Shown: positions 36,907 through 44,327 of the stretch, one piece after another
Layout of the letters: each line of letters begins with the position of its first letter
Position numbering within the stretch: position 1 is the first letter of the stretch
From: Sphingobacteriales bacterium
GTDB lineage: Bacteria > Bacteroidota > Bacteroidia > Chitinophagales > UBA2359
Direction: 5' to 3'
Length of the DNA stretch: 64,000 bases
Assembly (NCBI GenBank): GCA_016706405.1
Contig: JADJJT010000001.1
Span: 124,001 to 188,000 of the forward strand
The notes under the pieces: model-generated
What the model was told of the DNA's origin: nothing
What the model saw: the letters and a program-made list of their open reading frames with translations, nothing else
Database searches by the model: none
Translations under genes and position numbers: made by a program

Positions 36907-37119
36907 ATGAACCTGCCTAAACTTATTGAAAATATACATTACTATATTGACAAAGAAACGGGCTTACTTACATTTACCGAACTATACTTAACCGAACGCA
37001 ATTATTGTTGTAAAAATGGCTGCCGGCATTGCCCTTACGGATACAAAAAAACAAGTTCGGGCAAAATTAATGACAACAAAAATAAAAGCAAAGAAACCGA
37101 AAACGAGCCAACTAACTAA
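36907..37119 (+). CDS. DUF5522 small cysteine-rich protein
   Basis: 70 residues from ATG 36907 (the frame extends to 36889 with a non-ATG codon). Seen: YYIDKETGLLTFTELYLTERNYCCKNG followed by CRHCPYGY, the characteristic family core, with four cysteines that could bind a metal, then a charged disordered tail. The family is small, common in Bacteroidota, and its role unknown. It overlaps by eight bases the end of the convergent porZ gene. Confidence 0.85.
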   Translation: MNLPKLIENIHYYIDKETGLLTFTELYLTERNYCCKNGCRHCPYGYKKTSSGKINDNKNKSKETENEPTN

Positions 37120-39520
37120 TAACAGCTATTTTGGCTACTTGGGTTTGTTGGCCGGTGGCATCCACGCTAAAAACTAAATAAATACCACTTTTAACGCGCC
37201 GGCCTTGGTAGTCGGTGGCATACCAAACAGCTTGCGTGCCAAGTGCGTAAGTTTCATAAACTAATTGGCCATTTACATCGGTTATTTTTACATTGGCATT
37301 GGCCGACAGCCCATTAATGGCTATGGGGCCTATGTATTGGGGCCTCACCGGATTAGGGTAAACCAACACACCACCGGGGTTTATGGCGCCCTCAGTGGCA
37401 TCACTTTTAAAAGATATAATGCCTTTGTCGGTAGCAATAATTACCTCGCCCGAATTTGGCTCAATGGCAATTGAAAAGACATAATTTGAGGGTAGCGGAC
37501 TATTATCGGTGGTGTAATGGGCTATTTGTTGCGAGCCATCGGCGTTTAGTAAAAATAAGCCGCGCTCGCTGCCTATCCATTTGCGGTTAGCGCCGTCAAC
37601 GGCAATGGCGGTTACGGTTTCGTTTTCCAATAAATAGGCGGGGTAGCCATCAACCTCAATAATGGGTTTTACTGTTTCGCATTTGCCTTCCATAACGGCG
37701 TAAGGGCAGTAAATAACACCCACCCCCGATGCCGTTCCGAGCCAAATAGCTCCGTCTTTATCTTTGGCCATGCAGTAAACTATGTCCGAGGGCAAACTGC
37801 CTTGGTCTTGCACATTTGTAAGGACGGCATAGTTATCGTCTGTGGTATTTTCAAGGCTTGTGCCGTGGTTAAATACAATAAGGCCTTTGTTGCGGGCAAC
37901 CATCCATTTTTGGTTGTAGTCATCAACCAACATGCCATACACGCTGTTAAGGCCGGCGGCATCGTCTGCTAACTGATACGATTGCCAATTGCCGTTTGCT
38001 TTTTTACAGGCGATAATGCTATAGGCGCCAAAATTTGTAACCCATAAATTGCCTGCCGCGTCATAGTCTAATCCGGATATCCGGAAAGAGTTTGGGTCGC
38101 CCAAGGCAGATTCTAAAGTACTCCCTTCGTTATTGGTTATTACTTTAAACTGTATATCATCCGGATTTGCATAATTACACTCAACCAAGCCCCATCCGTA
38201 AGTGCCAAAATAAGCTATAGGGCGTGCGGGGTCAAAGGCGGCGCAAATATAGTCGTAGGTGTTTTGTAAGGTGGGCGTTAAGTTTTGGTTATAGGCAGTC
38301 CATGCGCCGTTGTTATACCTAAATATGCCCGTTGGGTTAAAGGTGTAGTTCCAACCCGAAGTAATACTGCCACCAACCGTCCAATAGTTTTTGTTGTGTG
38401 CATAAACGGCATATACCGAGTTGTTTAAGGGTCCGGGTGGATAAATGCGGTTGCCATACGAGCCATCTTTGGTAACAAATATTAAACTTGCCCAGTTGTC
38501 GGCCACCCAAAAATTGCCATCGGGTTGGCGGTATAAACTTGCCGGGCGTTGCATTAACCAATGGTAAGTGGTATCTGCTTGCTGGTTTTGAGGGTTTAGG
38601 GTAATTAGTCGGCGGTTTATCACGTCTTTGCCTTTATACAGCCACTCGGCCCAGTAAATTTGGTTGTTAGTGGTGTCGGCGTTTATTATTTTAATGGTGT
38701 AGCCCTGTTTCGATTTGTATTGACTGGCCCAAAGTTGTAATTTAGGGTTGTAACTAACTACGTTACTACCTATGGCTGTCCAAAATAAATTGTCAGAAAA
38801 GGTAACGCAATGTGAGGTTTGGTTTTTAGTAGTATCTAAAGGGCAGTAAACAGTTTGCCAAACATTAAAATTGCTTAGGTTAGTGCTGTTTAAATTAGCC
38901 CTATAAAATCCGTTAGCGGTAGCCGCCCAAATTTCGCCCCCTCCGGTTGCAACGTTTTCAATAGGCAGCGGCATATTGCCATCGTACAAAACATAGGTGT
39001 CTTTAAACTCTTGTTTTACCAAATCGAACACTACAATTCCAAAATTAAACGATAAATAAGCAAAATCGCCCGAGGGGTGTACGTGTGCTAATTTTTTTTG
39101 AGGCGCTATGAACGAGCGTTTTATGTCAGAAATATTCCGGATAGTGGCGTTGTTTTGCAGTAAGTCAATATTTCCGGAGTCGTAAACAATTAGCAATGTT
39201 TTAGTTGGCTCGTGCCAGTTCAGGCCAACAATATTCATTTCTGAAAGGCCTTCAACGGTCGAATAAGTTGTTATTTCGTGGGTGTTAATGTCGTAGCTAA
39301 ACAAGCCTGTTTGCGTGCCAGCATATACCATTTGGTTGGTAACGGCAATGGCATTTACCAAGTCGTACGCTAAGTGCGAGCGCCATTGCCCAATTTTTAA
39401 AGGCTGTGCGGGCAGGTTTAAAACGGTAAAGCAGCCGCCAAAAATTATAAAAATGGCAATATAGCGAACTAAATGTGCGACAGTTGCGCTTGTTTTTTTC
39501 GAGCAAAAAAGTAATATCAT
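37112..39520 (-). CDS. porZ: PorZ-type T9SS cell-surface protein (beta-propeller with sorting domain)
   Basis: 802 residues from ATG 39520 (the frame extends to a TTG at 39541). Seen: signal peptide ending near LPAQ; a start of the mature protein, IGQWRSHLAYDLVNAIAV, that matches PorZ; two-component-regulator-type propeller blades (YAGTQTGLFSYD, GNIDLLQNN, NISDIKRSF, AYLSFNFGIVVFDL; later GLFLLNADGSQ and GEVIIATDKGII); and a C-terminal domain (VYPNPVRPQYIG, GRRVKSGIYLVFS). PorZ, with PorU, PorV and PorQ, forms the surface attachment complex that cleaves T9SS signals and adds A-LPS in Porphyromonas. No other Por gene is in the window. Confidence 0.85.
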   Translation of the reverse strand: MILLFCSKKTSATVAHLVRYIAIFIIFGGCFTVLNLPAQPLKIGQWRSHLAYDLVNAIAVTNQMVYAGTQTGLFSYDINTHEITTYSTVEGLSEMNIVGLNWHEPTKTLLIVYDSGNIDLLQNNATIRNISDIKRSFIAPQKKLAHVHPSGDFAYLSFNFGIVVFDLVKQEFKDTYVLYDGNMPLPIENVATGGGEIWAATANGFYRANLNSTNLSNFNVWQTVYCPLDTTKNQTSHCVTFSDNLFWTAIGSNVVSYNPKLQLWASQYKSKQGYTIKIINADTTNNQIYWAEWLYKGKDVINRRLITLNPQNQQADTTYHWLMQRPASLYRQPDGNFWVADNWASLIFVTKDGSYGNRIYPPGPLNNSVYAVYAHNKNYWTVGGSITSGWNYTFNPTGIFRYNNGAWTAYNQNLTPTLQNTYDYICAAFDPARPIAYFGTYGWGLVECNYANPDDIQFKVITNNEGSTLESALGDPNSFRISGLDYDAAGNLWVTNFGAYSIIACKKANGNWQSYQLADDAAGLNSVYGMLVDDYNQKWMVARNKGLIVFNHGTSLENTTDDNYAVLTNVQDQGSLPSDIVYCMAKDKDGAIWLGTASGVGVIYCPYAVMEGKCETVKPIIEVDGYPAYLLENETVTAIAVDGANRKWIGSERGLFLLNADGSQQIAHYTTDNSPLPSNYVFSIAIEPNSGEVIIATDKGIISFKSDATEGAINPGGVLVYPNPVRPQYIGPIAINGLSANANVKITDVNGQLVYETYALGTQAVWYATDYQGRRVKSGIYLVFSVDATGQQTQVAKIAVIS

Positions 39521-39925
39521 AAAATACAGAATAGCCAACAAAATTACGGAAAACTACTAAGTTTGGTTTGGTTTAGTTTTTTTCAAGGATGCAATGTAAA
39601 TACAAAACGTTGCAAATTTGCCCCCTTGTTTAGTTTTTTGTGGCCAAACTGCTTGCTGATTATTTAAATCCAAACCCGGCAAAGCTTAGTTTACCGCAAT
39701 AAAGTAAGATTGCCTTTTTGTATTTCGGTTAATCCGGATAAAGGATTGGGGTAGGTCAGCATATAATCATAGCACACTTTTACCCAAGCGTGGGCAATAT
39801 TTCTTTCTTTTTTTGTAACCTTTTTGTTTTTCACTTACTCAAATGGGGTATCAACAAGAAAATTATACGAATAAGGAAAATCAAATACATTTTTATAAAA
39901 CAAAAAATAATAATTTAAATTCAAC
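39521..39925. other. Divergent intergenic region, no gene seen
   Basis: 405 bp between porZ and the lipoprotein at 39926. One TCCGGA at about 39734. AT-rich before the lipoprotein start. No RNA or small reading frame that I can support. Confidence 0.5.
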
Positions 39926-40558
39926 ATGAAACACTTTAAATTTATTGCACTTCTTGCATTTGTATCGTTAATTTTTTTACAAGGTTGCAAAAAAGAAGAA
40001 GCCATTGACCCACTTACCACACCCGCTTATTATTCTTTAAAAGATGCCATGCGCAAACTATGGGGCGACCACATGAAGTGGACCTACTCAACTGTTGATG
40101 CCTATTACCACAACCAAAGTGGGTTGCAGGCACAACTTGACCGCCTATTGCAAAACCAAAAAGATATAGGTGCTGCCATTGTGCCTTATTACGGGCAGGC
40201 TGCCGGCGATGCTTTAACTGCCTTGTTAACCACCCATATTCAACAGGCCGTTCCTGTACTGGCCGCCGCCCAAGCAAACGACCAGCCCGCTTTAGACAAA
40301 GCCCTTGCCGATTGGTACGCCAATGCTAAAGAAATTGCCAACTTTTTAACCGCTGCCAACCCAACAAACTGGCCGGCAGCCGATATGGAACACGCCACCA
40401 AACACCATATAGAGCAAACCACCACTTATGCCGTTGATTTGCTGAAAAGCGACTATACAAACGCAGTAACCCACTATGATGAAGCTTTTAACCACATGAT
40501 GGACACTGCCGATTTGTTGGCAAAAGGAATTGCCCTTCAGTTCCCCGATAAGTTCTAA
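39926..40558 (+). CDS. Helical-bundle lipoprotein, function unknown
   Basis: 210 residues. Seen: lipobox FLQGC, then an all-helical domain with WGDHMKWTYSTVDAYY, LQAQLDRLLQNQKDIGAAI, YYGQAAGDALTALLTTHI, LADWYANAKEIANFLTAANP and HHIEQTTTYAVDLLKSDYTNAVTHYDEAFNHMMDTADLLAKGI. This corresponds to a conserved family found in Firmicutes and Bacteroidota with several conserved His, Asp and Asn residues, suggesting a ferritin-like or ligand-binding bundle; no activity is established as far as I know. A TCCGGA-stem terminator follows the stop. Confidence 0.7.
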   Translation: MKHFKFIALLAFVSLIFLQGCKKEEAIDPLTTPAYYSLKDAMRKLWGDHMKWTYSTVDAYYHNQSGLQAQLDRLLQNQKDIGAAIVPYYGQAAGDALTALLTTHIQQAVPVLAAAQANDQPALDKALADWYANAKEIANFLTAANPTNWPAADMEHATKHHIEQTTTYAVDLLKSDYTNAVTHYDEAFNHMMDTADLLAKGIALQFPDKF

Positions 40559-40582
40559 CTCATTCACCTACTCACGTTTATA

Positions 40583-40631
40583 TATCCGGAGGATTTCCGC
40601 TGCAAAAAAGAAAAACTCCGGATACTTTTTT
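40583..40631 (+). terminator. Terminator whose stem is built from TCCGGA sites
   Basis: TATCCGGAG (40583-40591) pairs with CTCCGGATA (40616-40624), followed by CTTTTTT. Each arm contains one copy of the window-wide palindrome TCCGGA. Confidence 0.7.
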
Positions 40632-40697
40632 ACCTCGCAAAACCCAGCTCAAACAAAAATAAATAATCGTTCAGAAAAAAAATTAAAATAATTACAA

Positions 40698-41069
40698 ATG
40701 AATAATGCATCTTTAACCCAAACCTTCAACTTATTGAAATATACTTTTGGTATTGTGCCCATTGTGGCCGGCACCGACAAGTTTACCAATTTGCTTACCA
40801 ACTGGGAGCAATACATTAACCCTTCTATTGCCAGCATCTTACCCTTCTCGGCCTCTGTATTTATGATGATTGTAGGTGTTATTGAAATAATTGCCGGCAT
40901 TATAGTACTCATAAAAACCGAAATTGGCGGCTACATAGTTGCTGCATGGCTTACCGTAATTGCCTTAACTTTGCTGGCCGGATTTAACTACTTAGATGTA
41001 GCCGTAAGAGATTTAGTAATGGCTATTGCGGCTTTATCTATGGCTCGATTATCAAAAATTGTAGCATAA
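40698..41069 (+). CDS. DoxX-like small membrane protein
   Basis: 123 residues, four predicted membrane helices: LKYTFGIVPIVAGTDKFTNL, SVFMMIVGVIEIIAGIIVLI, GGYIVAAWLTVIALTLLAG and DLVMAIAALSMARL. Size and layout fit the DoxX/SURF4-like group; identification is by topology and the GTDKF segment only. Its stop is 6 bp before the ECF sigma gene, so the two are likely co-transcribed and the membrane protein could take part in the stress response controlled by the sigma factor. Confidence 0.65.
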   Translation: MNNASLTQTFNLLKYTFGIVPIVAGTDKFTNLLTNWEQYINPSIASILPFSASVFMMIVGVIEIIAGIIVLIKTEIGGYIVAAWLTVIALTLLAGFNYLDVAVRDLVMAIAALSMARLSKIVA

Positions 41070-41075
41070 TAAATT

Positions 41076-41732
41076 ATGAACACCTATTCCAAATTAACAG
41101 AAATAGAAATAATTTCGCGAATTTTACAAGGAGAAAAACCGCTTTACGAAATTATTGTAAGGCGGTTTAATCCGACCTTGTATAAAATTGGACGCTCGTA
41201 CAACTACAACCACCAAGACACCGAAGATTTAATGCAAGACACCTTTGTTGATGCTTATAAAAACCTTAAACAATTTGAAGGACGTGCCGATTTTAAAACA
41301 TGGATAATCCGGATAATGATGAATAATTGTTTCCGGAAAAAACAAAAATATAGTTTTAAAAACGAATTATCAACCGATTATAACGAAACCGCTATTCCTA
41401 TGTTTAACAACTCACAAAACGACGGACACCAATCATTTCAAAATCGCGAATTAGGTTTTATAATTGAAGATGCTTTGGGTACAATTCCGGAAAATTACCG
41501 GATGGTATTTTCTTTACGGGAAATAAACCAATTAAGTGTGGCCGACACCGCCACTTTGCTCAATATTAGTCAGGCAAATGTAAAAACACAACTTAACCGC
41601 GCTAAGGCTATGTTGCGAACCGCAATAGAAAAATCGTATTCGGCGAACGAAATTTTTGCATTTAACGAAATTTATTGCAACGCCATGGTAAATAGGGTAA
41701 TGACAAAATTAAACGATTTAGATGGCCAATAA
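41076..41732 (+). CDS. RNA polymerase ECF-type sigma factor
   Basis: 218 residues. Seen: region 2 (ILQGEKPLYEIIVRRFNPTLY, HQDTEDLMQDTFVDAYKNLKQF, ADFKTWIIRIMMNNCFRK) and region 4 (LGTIPENYRMVFSLREINQLSVADTATLLNISQANVKTQLNRAKAML), the ECF layout without region 3. A C-terminal tail of about 30 residues follows. No obvious anti-sigma gene is adjacent; the preceding DoxX-like protein is 6 bp upstream and ArsC-like follows by 27 bp. Confidence 0.92.
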   Translation: MNTYSKLTEIEIISRILQGEKPLYEIIVRRFNPTLYKIGRSYNYNHQDTEDLMQDTFVDAYKNLKQFEGRADFKTWIIRIMMNNCFRKKQKYSFKNELSTDYNETAIPMFNNSQNDGHQSFQNRELGFIIEDALGTIPENYRMVFSLREINQLSVADTATLLNISQANVKTQLNRAKAMLRTAIEKSYSANEIFAFNEIYCNAMVNRVMTKLNDLDGQ

Positions 41733-41759
41733 TTTTTAAACTCGATAACAATATTAAAA

Positions 41760-42131
41760 ATGAAACAAAAAACAGAAACAGATCCGGAAATAAAAATTTA
41801 CCACAACCCGCAATGTAGCAAAAGTTGCAGCACGTTGGATACGCTACACGAAAAAGGCATAAATCCTCAAATAATAGACTATTTAAACCATCCACCAAGT
41901 AAAGAAGAGCTATTGGAAATACTGGCCATGCTTAATTATAAACCCTTGGCATTGATTAGAACAAACGAACCCCTGTTTCAACAAAAATACGAAGGGCATA
42001 CCTACACAGACGAGCAATGGATTGACATAATGCTACAACACCCCGAATTAATAGAGCGGCCTATTGTAGTTGCCAACGGCAAAGCAATTATTGCCCGCCC
42101 GTTAGAAAAATTGTATTCTTTATTGCAATAA
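41760..42131 (+). CDS. arsC: ArsC/Spx-family reductase (arsenate reductase-like)
   Basis: 123 residues, glutaredoxin-fold. Seen: IYHNPQCSKSCSTLDTL, with the catalytic Cys in HNPQCSKS (the extra cysteine is two residues after KS), LIRTNEPLFQQKY, and the C-terminal ERPIVVANGKAIIARPLEKL, giving the ArsC residue pattern including an Arg after RP. Activity on arsenate is inferred from family; the YfgD subgroup has the same layout with unproven function. No arsenite pump gene is nearby, so a general redox role is possible. Confidence 0.85.
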   Translation: MKQKTETDPEIKIYHNPQCSKSCSTLDTLHEKGINPQIIDYLNHPPSKEELLEILAMLNYKPLALIRTNEPLFQQKYEGHTYTDEQWIDIMLQHPELIERPIVVANGKAIIARPLEKLYSLLQ

Positions 42132-42214
42132 ACGCAAGTCCTTGTAGCAAATGCCGCTCTAATAGGTTAAAAACACACCATTTGTCAAAAAAAATTAGTT
42201 TTTTTGAAATTTTA

Positions 42215-42246
42215 TTTGTTATTGTTAGGCATCCTAACTATATTTG
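42215..42246 (+). promoter_or_regulatory. Promoter of the thioredoxin-like gene
   Basis: TTTG (42215-42218), 20 nt, then TATATTTG (42239-42246): a consensus Bacteroidota promoter. The start codon is 44 nt downstream. A palindrome fills the spacer next to the -7 box. Confidence 0.75.
42224..42238. promoter_or_regulatory. Operator-like palindrome GTTAGGCATCCTAAC
   Basis: Perfect 6-bp arms around a 3-bp centre, or GTTAG-N5-CTAAC, placed between the -33 and -7 boxes where a bound repressor would block RNA polymerase. A related site lies before the DUF2024 gene, and a MarR-type regulator, a family that binds such palindromes, is encoded at 42940. Confidence 0.65.
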
Positions 42247-42289
42247 CACCGGCAATATTGCCACAACCCACTTTAATATTTAATATATA

Positions 42290-42523
42290 ATGACAAAATC
42301 AGTTTTTTATCATGCAGGTTGCCCTGTTTGCGTAAGTGCCGAGCACGATATTATTACCCTTATTGGCGCTAACAACGTTGAAATAGTACATATTGGCGAA
42401 GCTCGCAGCAGAATAGACGAAGCAGAAAAAGCAGGTGTAAAATCAGTTCCCGCTTTGGTAACACCCAACGGAAATGTGTTGCATATTAACTTTGGCGCTT
42501 CTTTGGCCGATGTAAAAGGTTAA
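42290..42523 (+). CDS. Small thioredoxin-fold protein with CPVC motif
   Basis: 77 residues. Seen: SVFYHAGCPVCVSAEHDII with a CPVC pair at 11-14, a helical segment, and VKSVPALVTPNG containing the cis-Pro typical of thioredoxins. It is shorter than classical thioredoxin (about 105), so a minimal glutaredoxin-like fold. No signal peptide, so cytoplasmic. First gene of a unit with DUF2024 and a MarR regulator; a terminator follows its stop. Confidence 0.82.
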   Translation: MTKSVFYHAGCPVCVSAEHDIITLIGANNVEIVHIGEARSRIDEAEKAGVKSVPALVTPNGNVLHINFGASLADVKG

Positions 42524-42529
42524 AAAAAA

Positions 42530-42561
42530 TTTGCCCCATTAAGTTAGGACAACTACCTTTG
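42530..42561 (+). promoter_or_regulatory. Promoter of the DUF2024 gene
   Basis: TTTG (42530-42533), 20 nt, TACCTTTG (42554-42561), the same spacing as the promoter at 42215. It lies inside the terminator hairpin of the preceding gene. Confidence 0.65.
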
Positions 42562-42575
42562 TGGGGCATTTTTAA
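42532..42575 (+). terminator. Terminator of the thioredoxin-like gene, overlapping the next promoter
   Basis: TGCCCCA (42532-42538) pairs with TGGGGCA (42562-42568) and is followed by TTTTT. The 23-nt loop holds an operator-like sequence and the -7 box of the DUF2024 promoter. Confidence 0.75.
42543..42557. promoter_or_regulatory. Second operator-like site GTTAG-N5-CTACC
   Basis: Same layout as the palindrome at 42224 with one mismatch in the second half-site; it overlaps the -7 box of the DUF2024 promoter by four bases. Confidence 0.5.
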
Positions 42576-42615
42576 TTGTTTATTGTATTTAAATCCAAAA
42601 ATTAAATTTACCAAA

Positions 42616-42879
42616 ATGAAAGTAGCAGTTTGGGACACCTATGTAACAAAAAAAGACAGCACAATTATGCACTTTGACATTATTGTGCCTGCCGAAACAG
42701 AAGATTCGACCGTTATTTACAACTACGGCAAAGAATACTTGAAAACCAAAAACCAAGAAGGGCAACCTCTTACATCAAAAGAATGCAAATTTTGCCACAT
42801 TCAAGCAGTAAAACCTCAATGGGAAACCGAAATTATTGAAAATGGGTACTTTATTTATGAAATGGAAAATTGTGGCTAA
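42616..42879 (+). CDS. DUF2024 family protein
   Basis: 87 residues from ATG 42616; the frame opens earlier at 42559 but those residues are not family-like and lie in the promoter. Seen: MKVAVWDTYVTKKDSTIMHFDIIVP, EYLKTKNQEG, ECKFCHIQAV and a terminal GYFIYEMENCG. CKFCH matches the CxxCH heme motif, but there is no export signal, so covalent heme is unlikely; the cysteines may be redox or metal ligands. Function unknown. Placement between a thioredoxin-like gene and a cysteine-rich MarR regulator suggests a redox-linked role. Confidence 0.8.
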   Translation: MKVAVWDTYVTKKDSTIMHFDIIVPAETEDSTVIYNYGKEYLKTKNQEGQPLTSKECKFCHIQAVKPQWETEIIENGYFIYEMENCG

Positions 42880-42939
42880 CAAAAACCACTTAAATTACAA
42901 TAGTAGTAAATTAGATAGCGTGCAAAATTAAACCCGGAT

Positions 42940-43563
42940 ATGACAAAGTCGGACTTTGACTTAACACACCAAAACCAAACTATAGAAAGCAAAATTATAG
43001 CCTCTTTAGAAAGGATAGCTCAATCTTTTAGGGTTTTGTTGTGGCAACAAAGTATAGCGTTTTCGTTAAGCCCTATTCAGGTGCAGGTTTTGATTTTTTT
43101 GTTGCACCACAGCACCGAAAAAAGAAAAGTTAGCTACCTTGCCGACGAGTTTAACATGAGCAAAGCCACCATTAGCGAAACCATAAAAACCTTAGAACAA
43201 AAAGAACTTATAGCCAAAGAATACGAACAACACGATACCCGAAGCTATATTATTAACCTTACCGCAAAAGGCAAAATAATTGCCTCTAACACCTCGCTGT
43301 TCACAAAAGAAATCCGGATACCAATAGACAAATTGCCCCAAAGCGATAAAGAAAATTTATTGCTAAATTTGTTCGATATTATACACCACCTAAATCAGTC
43401 GGGTATCATTACCATTCAGCGAATGTGTACGACCTGCTCTTATTATCATCCTGCAGAAAACCAAGAGCAGCAACATTTTTGTAAGTTGTTAAACCGCGAA
43501 CTGTTTGTTAAGGACCTCCGGATTGATTGCCCCGAACACAACCTCAAAACATGGACGATATAA
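42940..43563 (+). CDS. MarR-family regulator with C-terminal Cys/His cluster
   Basis: 207 residues, longer than usual MarR (about 145). Seen: winged helix (FSLSPIQVQVLIFLLHHS, VSYLADEFNMSKATISETIKTLEQKELI, DTRSYIINLTAKGK), a dimerisation helix, and a C-terminal extension with C163, C166, H170, C181, C197 and H200. This looks like a metal-binding or thiol-sensing module. Likely represses or activates the thioredoxin-like and DUF2024 genes through the two GTTAG-N5-CTA(A/C)C sites; no such site precedes this gene. Its end overlaps the YggS gene by 13 nt. Confidence 0.85.
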   Translation: MTKSDFDLTHQNQTIESKIIASLERIAQSFRVLLWQQSIAFSLSPIQVQVLIFLLHHSTEKRKVSYLADEFNMSKATISETIKTLEQKELIAKEYEQHDTRSYIINLTAKGKIIASNTSLFTKEIRIPIDKLPQSDKENLLLNLFDIIHHLNQSGIITIQRMCTTCSYYHPAENQEQQHFCKLLNRELFVKDLRIDCPEHNLKTWTI

Positions 43564-44282
43564 TTGCCAATATCAATCAAATAAATAACCGGATTGAGCT
43601 TGCCTGTCAAAAATCCGGACGAAATCGCAGCGAGGTAAAATTGCTTTTAGCTACCAAAACAGTTTCGCCCCAAAATATAAAAATTGCCTTAAACGCCGGG
43701 CAAACATTAATTGCCGAAAACAAAGTGCAGGAGCTTAAAGATAAATTTGAAGCCCTTAAAGAAACGCCGCACACCACTCATTTCATTGGCCATTTACAAA
43801 CCAACAAAATTAAAGATGTTTTAAAATGCAACGTGTCGTGTATTCAATCGCTTGACCGCATAGACCTGGCCGAAAAACTACACCAACGTTTGCAATTTGA
43901 AAACAAAACCATAGAAGTATTAATACAAGTCAATACATCAAACGAAAAAAGTAAATTTGGAGCCAGCCCCGACCGTGTTATTGAGTTGGTAAAGCAGGTA
44001 GCCCAATTTGAAACCCTAAAAATAAAAGGTTTAATGACAATAGGTTTATTTAGTGCCGAAACCGAAAAAGTGCGCGCATGTTTTAAACTGCTAAAAAATA
44101 TTCAACAACAAATTATTGCCTTAAATATACCCAGCGTAATTATGGAGGAGTTGTCAATGGGTATGAGCGGCGACCTCGAAATAGCCATAGAAGAACAAGC
44201 CACCATTATAAGAGTGGGTACTGCTATTTTTGGAGCGCGGGTTTACCCCGACTCTTATTATTGGAATGAAAATAAAAACTAA
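43551..44282 (+). CDS. yggS: YggS family PLP-binding protein
   Basis: 243 residues from ATG 43551. PLP homeostasis protein related to alanine racemase N-domain. Seen: VKLLLATKTVSPQNIKIAL with the PLP lysine, AENKVQELKDKFEAL, HFIGHLQTNKIK, VLIQVNTSNEKSKFGASPDRV, ELSMGMSGDLEIAIEEQATIIRVGTAIFG. The start inside the MarR gene (13-nt overlap) suggests translational coupling. Confidence 0.93.
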   Translation: MDDIIANINQINNRIELACQKSGRNRSEVKLLLATKTVSPQNIKIALNAGQTLIAENKVQELKDKFEALKETPHTTHFIGHLQTNKIKDVLKCNVSCIQSLDRIDLAEKLHQRLQFENKTIEVLIQVNTSNEKSKFGASPDRVIELVKQVAQFETLKIKGLMTIGLFSAETEKVRACFKLLKNIQQQIIALNIPSVIMEELSMGMSGDLEIAIEEQATIIRVGTAIFGARVYPDSYYWNENKN

Positions 44283-44327
44283 ACCCGGATTAAATTATTT
44301 GGCACTATTGAAGCGGTGGTTATTATT

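Noticed and set aside
42766..42810. Cytochrome c-type heme motif CKFCH in the DUF2024 protein
   Set aside because: The protein has no export signal, and heme attachment occurs in the periplasm.
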